From JBBAEA01 sp041656175 (lineage in GTDB: Bacteria; Myxococcota_A; Bradymonadia; UBA4248), in contig JBBAEA010000146.1 in assembly GCA_041656175.1 (NCBI GenBank), positions 1 through 8,111 of the forward strand: 8,111 nt of DNA, written 5' to 3'. The position numbers were made by a program, and so were the translations under genes. Positions 5,817 to 8,111 of the stretch are shown one piece after another. Under the pieces are notes generated by a model, which did no database searches, was not told the DNA's origin, and was given only the letters and a program-made list of their open reading frames with translations. How positions within the stretch are numbered: position 1 is the stretch's first letter; every line of letters begins with the position of its first letter.

Positions 5817-5931
5817 CATAGGAGTCGCACGAGTGTAGGTGTGTGTAGTTCATAGTAGCACATGCATCTACAACATGCTGAAAATATTGTATTTTTTAAG
5901 GAATAAAACTGAAGATTTTGAATAAACGCAG

Positions 5932-5960
5932 TTTACAAGTTGCAGCGTTTGGCATAGAAG
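5932..5960 (+). promoter_or_regulatory. Possible promoter for the 5'-nucleotidase lipoprotein gene
   Basis: TTTACA (5932-5937, five of six to TTGACA) is separated by 17 bases from TAGAAG (5955-5960, four of six to TATAAT). It lies about 60 bases before the start codon. The rest of the 5817-6022 gap contains an A/T stem (AAAATA, TTG, TATTTT) running into six T around 5883-5897, too weak for me to call a terminator of the sigma gene. Confidence 0.35.
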
Positions 5961-5999
5961 CATAGATGTGAGTGCTTAGGCGTTCGTGCCTAGGATGCT
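5959..5999 (+). other. Possible stem-loop in the leader of the lipoprotein gene
   Basis: TAGGC, GTTCGT, GCCTA (5977-5992) forms a compact hairpin, extended by a T-G wobble and a C-G pair. An outer AGCAT/ATGCT pair (5959-5963 with 5995-5999) could enclose it. It would lie at the start of the transcript and end about 24 bases before the ATG. No known riboswitch class is recognised. Confidence 0.3.
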
Positions 6000-6022
6000 A
6001 TGACAAATAGATGGGGAGAGAG

Positions 6023-8111
6023 ATGAACGCACGAAGAGCGTTGTTAGCAATGTTGATGGGCACCTTGTTTTGGTCCTGTACGCTGGACACAGACATGGAC
6101 GAAATTAATTTTGAGCATGGTTTACGGCTAACGGTTATACACACGGGTGATATCCATAGTCGTATTTTTCCGTACGACATGGATTTGATGGCTACGGATG
6201 AGCGTTTAGGGATGGTGCAGTCACACGAGCCCTTTGGTGGTTTTGCGCAAGCGGCTACGGTGATCAAAAAGATCCGCGGCCATGCGCAGCACAGTCTTCA
6301 TGTCGACTCAGGCGACGTATTTCAAGGGGCGCCGGTCTTCAACGAATTCCACGGTGAGCCCGAGATCGAGATGTTTAACTTGATTGGGCTAGACGCCTTC
6401 ATTATAGGTAACCACGAGTTTGATGATGGACCGCTCAATTTGTATGACAAGCTCTCTAAGGCGCATTTTTCTTGCTTGGCTGCGAACTACAACTGGCGCG
6501 GAACCCAAGGGCTAGATATTGAGCCGCTAAAGAACGCTGCGCAGCCCTATGCCATTATTGATGCGCAAGGCGTTAAGGTCGCCGTTATCGGTATGGCAAA
6601 CTTCTCTAGCATGAGTTCGATCCGCTACGGTGATAGCGGCTTGGGCATTACAGTGCTAGAGAACATTCAAGTAGTGCAGTCCTACATTGATTTACTCAAA
6701 AACGACGTGAATATTATCACCATGGTAACTCACTTAGGGCTCGGCGAGGATGAGGATGTGATCCGCAAAACGACGGGACTAGACGTAGTATTCGGTGGGC
6801 ACTTACACATCGTCTTAAATCCTCCCAAAAACATCCCCGACGAAACAAAGGATCCAGATGGAAAACTCGCCATGCGCATGGTTCCGCTGGTGCACAGCGG
6901 CGCTTTTATGAAGTATATCGGTCACTTCGACGGCGTATTTTACCCGCATGAGAAACAGCCGTGGAACTTAGAGTTGGCTTCGCACGACTACAAGGCGATT
7001 CCCATTGATTCGACTATTCAGCCCGATGCTTCGGTTGTACACTTACTTAGCCCCTATGAAGTTGAGCTCGCGCGACGAATTGACCTGCGCAAAGTCGTTG
7101 GCTACGCGCCCCAAACACTGCGACGCTTCGGCACAGGTGGCAACGATTCACCGCTTGGCAACTTCTTGGCCGACAACATGATGGTTCGCGCAAGAGTGGA
7201 AGCCGACTTTTCGGCGACAAACTCGCTGGGTATCCGTACCGATATTCACCGAGGGCCAGTGACTAACGATATGCTCTACAACGTCTTTCCCTTCCCCAAC
7301 GACGTAACATCAATGACTCTCTCTGGTAATGAGGTACAGATTTTACTCGACTATAACACGTATCGTTCAAGTAACCGCGGTTGCCAAAGTCAGCTACAGG
7401 TCGCTGGAATTCGCTATACACTTGACTGCCACATTGCGCAGAAAACGGTGAACGATCTACTCGATAAAGGCTATCTCTTTGAGTTCCAATATCGCGATCC
7501 AACGATTAAGTTTGCGCGCAATATCAAGTTCGTACGCGGTACATGCAAAACGGACGCGGACTGTCACTACTCCGAAGAAGGCATATCGCGCTGTGAGACG
7601 ATTAAAGACTCGATGAAGGGAGAATACAAGGCATGTATTGAGGATCTGCAACCACAGTGGTTCTACCGTTTTGCGACGAATAACTACATGGCAAGGGGCG
7701 GTTCTGGCTTTACAACGCTCAAGTACAACACGACGCAAAAAGACACCGATGTCTCTCTACGAGACATAACGATCGAAGGCATAGAGAAGCAGCCAAATTG
7801 TATGCAACGATGTATCGACGCCGCCACTGAGCTAGATCCCAACTTTGATGCTGCCTCCATGCAACTTGGCGATTGCAAACAGCTACTAAACTGTAAAAGC
7901 GACTTCTACGCCTACGAGTTACGAGCGTGTGAGAGCGTGTACCGCTACAGCCCGCGCGATGTTTGCTTAGACGCTTTAGCAAGCCTACCCGATGCAGATA
8001 AAGGCTCGTCGATGTGCTTAGGCCAAGACAAAACAACGCCCTACGAGCTTTGTCTCAGAGCGGCGTATCCCGAGTGCGATCGACTCTACTTCGAGGCTGA
8101 TATGGCGGCTT
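6023..8111 (+). CDS. 5'-nucleotidase/UshA-type metallophosphoesterase lipoprotein with Cys-rich additions, 3' end outside the window
   Basis: 696 codons are visible and the frame is still open at the window edge. MNARRALLAMLMGTLFWSC is a lipoprotein-like signal with Cys19 as the probable lipid-anchored residue (the box is loose, Phe-Trp-Ser before Cys). The calcineurin-like phosphoesterase domain shows the metal ligands in order: Asp43 and His45 (HTGDIHSR), Asp98 (DSGDVFQG), Asn130-His131 (GNHEF), His237 (VTHLG), and His260 and His262 (GGHLH). The 5'-nucleotidase C-terminal domain follows, with NSLGIRTDIHRGPVT and the substrate-pocket motif VFPFPN. Expected role: hydrolysis of extracytoplasmic nucleotides or UDP-sugars; which one cannot be told. 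An insert with Cys508, 514, 524 and 538 interrupts this domain, and from Cys593 a tail with nine Cys in about 100 residues follows. Start: GGGGAGAG lies just before 6023; an in-frame ATG at 6011 lacks a site. Confidence 0.92.
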   Translation, partial: MNARRALLAMLMGTLFWSCTLDTDMDEINFEHGLRLTVIHTGDIHSRIFPYDMDLMATDERLGMVQSHEPFGGFAQAATVIKKIRGHAQHSLHVDSGDVFQGAPVFNEFHGEPEIEMFNLIGLDAFIIGNHEFDDGPLNLYDKLSKAHFSCLAANYNWRGTQGLDIEPLKNAAQPYAIIDAQGVKVAVIGMANFSSMSSIRYGDSGLGITVLENIQVVQSYIDLLKNDVNIITMVTHLGLGEDEDVIRKTTGLDVVFGGHLHIVLNPPKNIPDETKDPDGKLAMRMVPLVHSGAFMKYIGHFDGVFYPHEKQPWNLELASHDYKAIPIDSTIQPDASVVHLLSPYEVELARRIDLRKVVGYAPQTLRRFGTGGNDSPLGNFLADNMMVRARVEADFSATNSLGIRTDIHRGPVTNDMLYNVFPFPNDVTSMTLSGNEVQILLDYNTYRSSNRGCQSQLQVAGIRYTLDCHIAQKTVNDLLDKGYLFEFQYRDPTIKFARNIKFVRGTCKTDADCHYSEEGISRCETIKDSMKGEYKACIEDLQPQWFYRFATNNYMARGGSGFTTLKYNTTQKDTDVSLRDITIEGIEKQPNCMQRCIDAATELDPNFDAASMQLGDCKQLLNCKSDFYAYELRACESVYRYSPRDVCLDALASLPDADKGSSMCLGQDKTTPYELCLRAAYPECDRLYFEADMAA

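Noticed and set aside
7263..8036. Several open frames on the - strand at the right end
   Set aside because: All are antisense to the 5'-nucleotidase gene, whose metal-binding motifs and lipoprotein signal fix the coding strand.
1..8111. CRISPR array, tRNA or rRNA genes
   Set aside because: No regularly spaced direct repeats, and no tRNA or rRNA conserved segments were found in the non-coding parts on either strand.

Overview
The window looks like chromosomal DNA of a Gram-negative bacterium of the deltaproteobacterial type. A Myxococcota or Bradymonadota relative is my best guess. This rests on three things: a secreted lipoprotein with Cys-rich inserts of the CxxDxDC kind that are common there, a small zinc-ribbon plus Tudor-like protein of a type I associate with those groups, and a base composition close to half G+C. 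The assignment is inference, since no rRNA or tRNA is present.

Layout from left to right. Bases 2-115 hold the last 37 codons of a Y1-type (IS200-like, REP-associated, RAYT) transposase on the + strand. Its stop codon lies inside a GTAG tetranucleotide followed by a run of 13 G. Next come a GC-rich repeat element (135-261) and then, convergently on the - strand, a complete ftsK DNA translocase gene (296-3703). Upstream of ftsK lies a second, inverted copy of the same element (3873-4049), then a - strand gene for a zinc-ribbon/Tudor-like protein (4146-4658) with a recognisable promoter. A long gene-poor stretch (4659-5210) holds two more degenerate relatives of the repeat hairpin. Two + strand genes follow: an ECF-type sigma factor (5211-5816) and a 5'-nucleotidase/UshA-type metallophosphoesterase lipoprotein (6023 to beyond the window end) with Cys-rich additions.

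The most notable signal is the repeat family. The transposase fragment sits directly against REP-like units. GTAG followed by a hairpin is the known hallmark of REP sequences handled by RAYT transposases. The two larger copies contain four successive hairpins each and lie in opposite orientation on either side of ftsK. At one hairpin the paired positions differ between copies in a way that keeps or improves pairing. The larger copy upstream of ftsK is also bracketed by 17-base terminal inverted repeats matching at 15 of 17 positions, so it resembles a MITE-like unit.

The coding genes do not form one pathway: chromosome segregation (FtsK), a probable nucleic-acid or RNA-polymerase-associated small protein, stress or envelope-type transcription control (ECF sigma), and periplasmic or outer-membrane nucleotide hydrolysis. 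No anti-sigma factor gene follows the sigma gene within the window.
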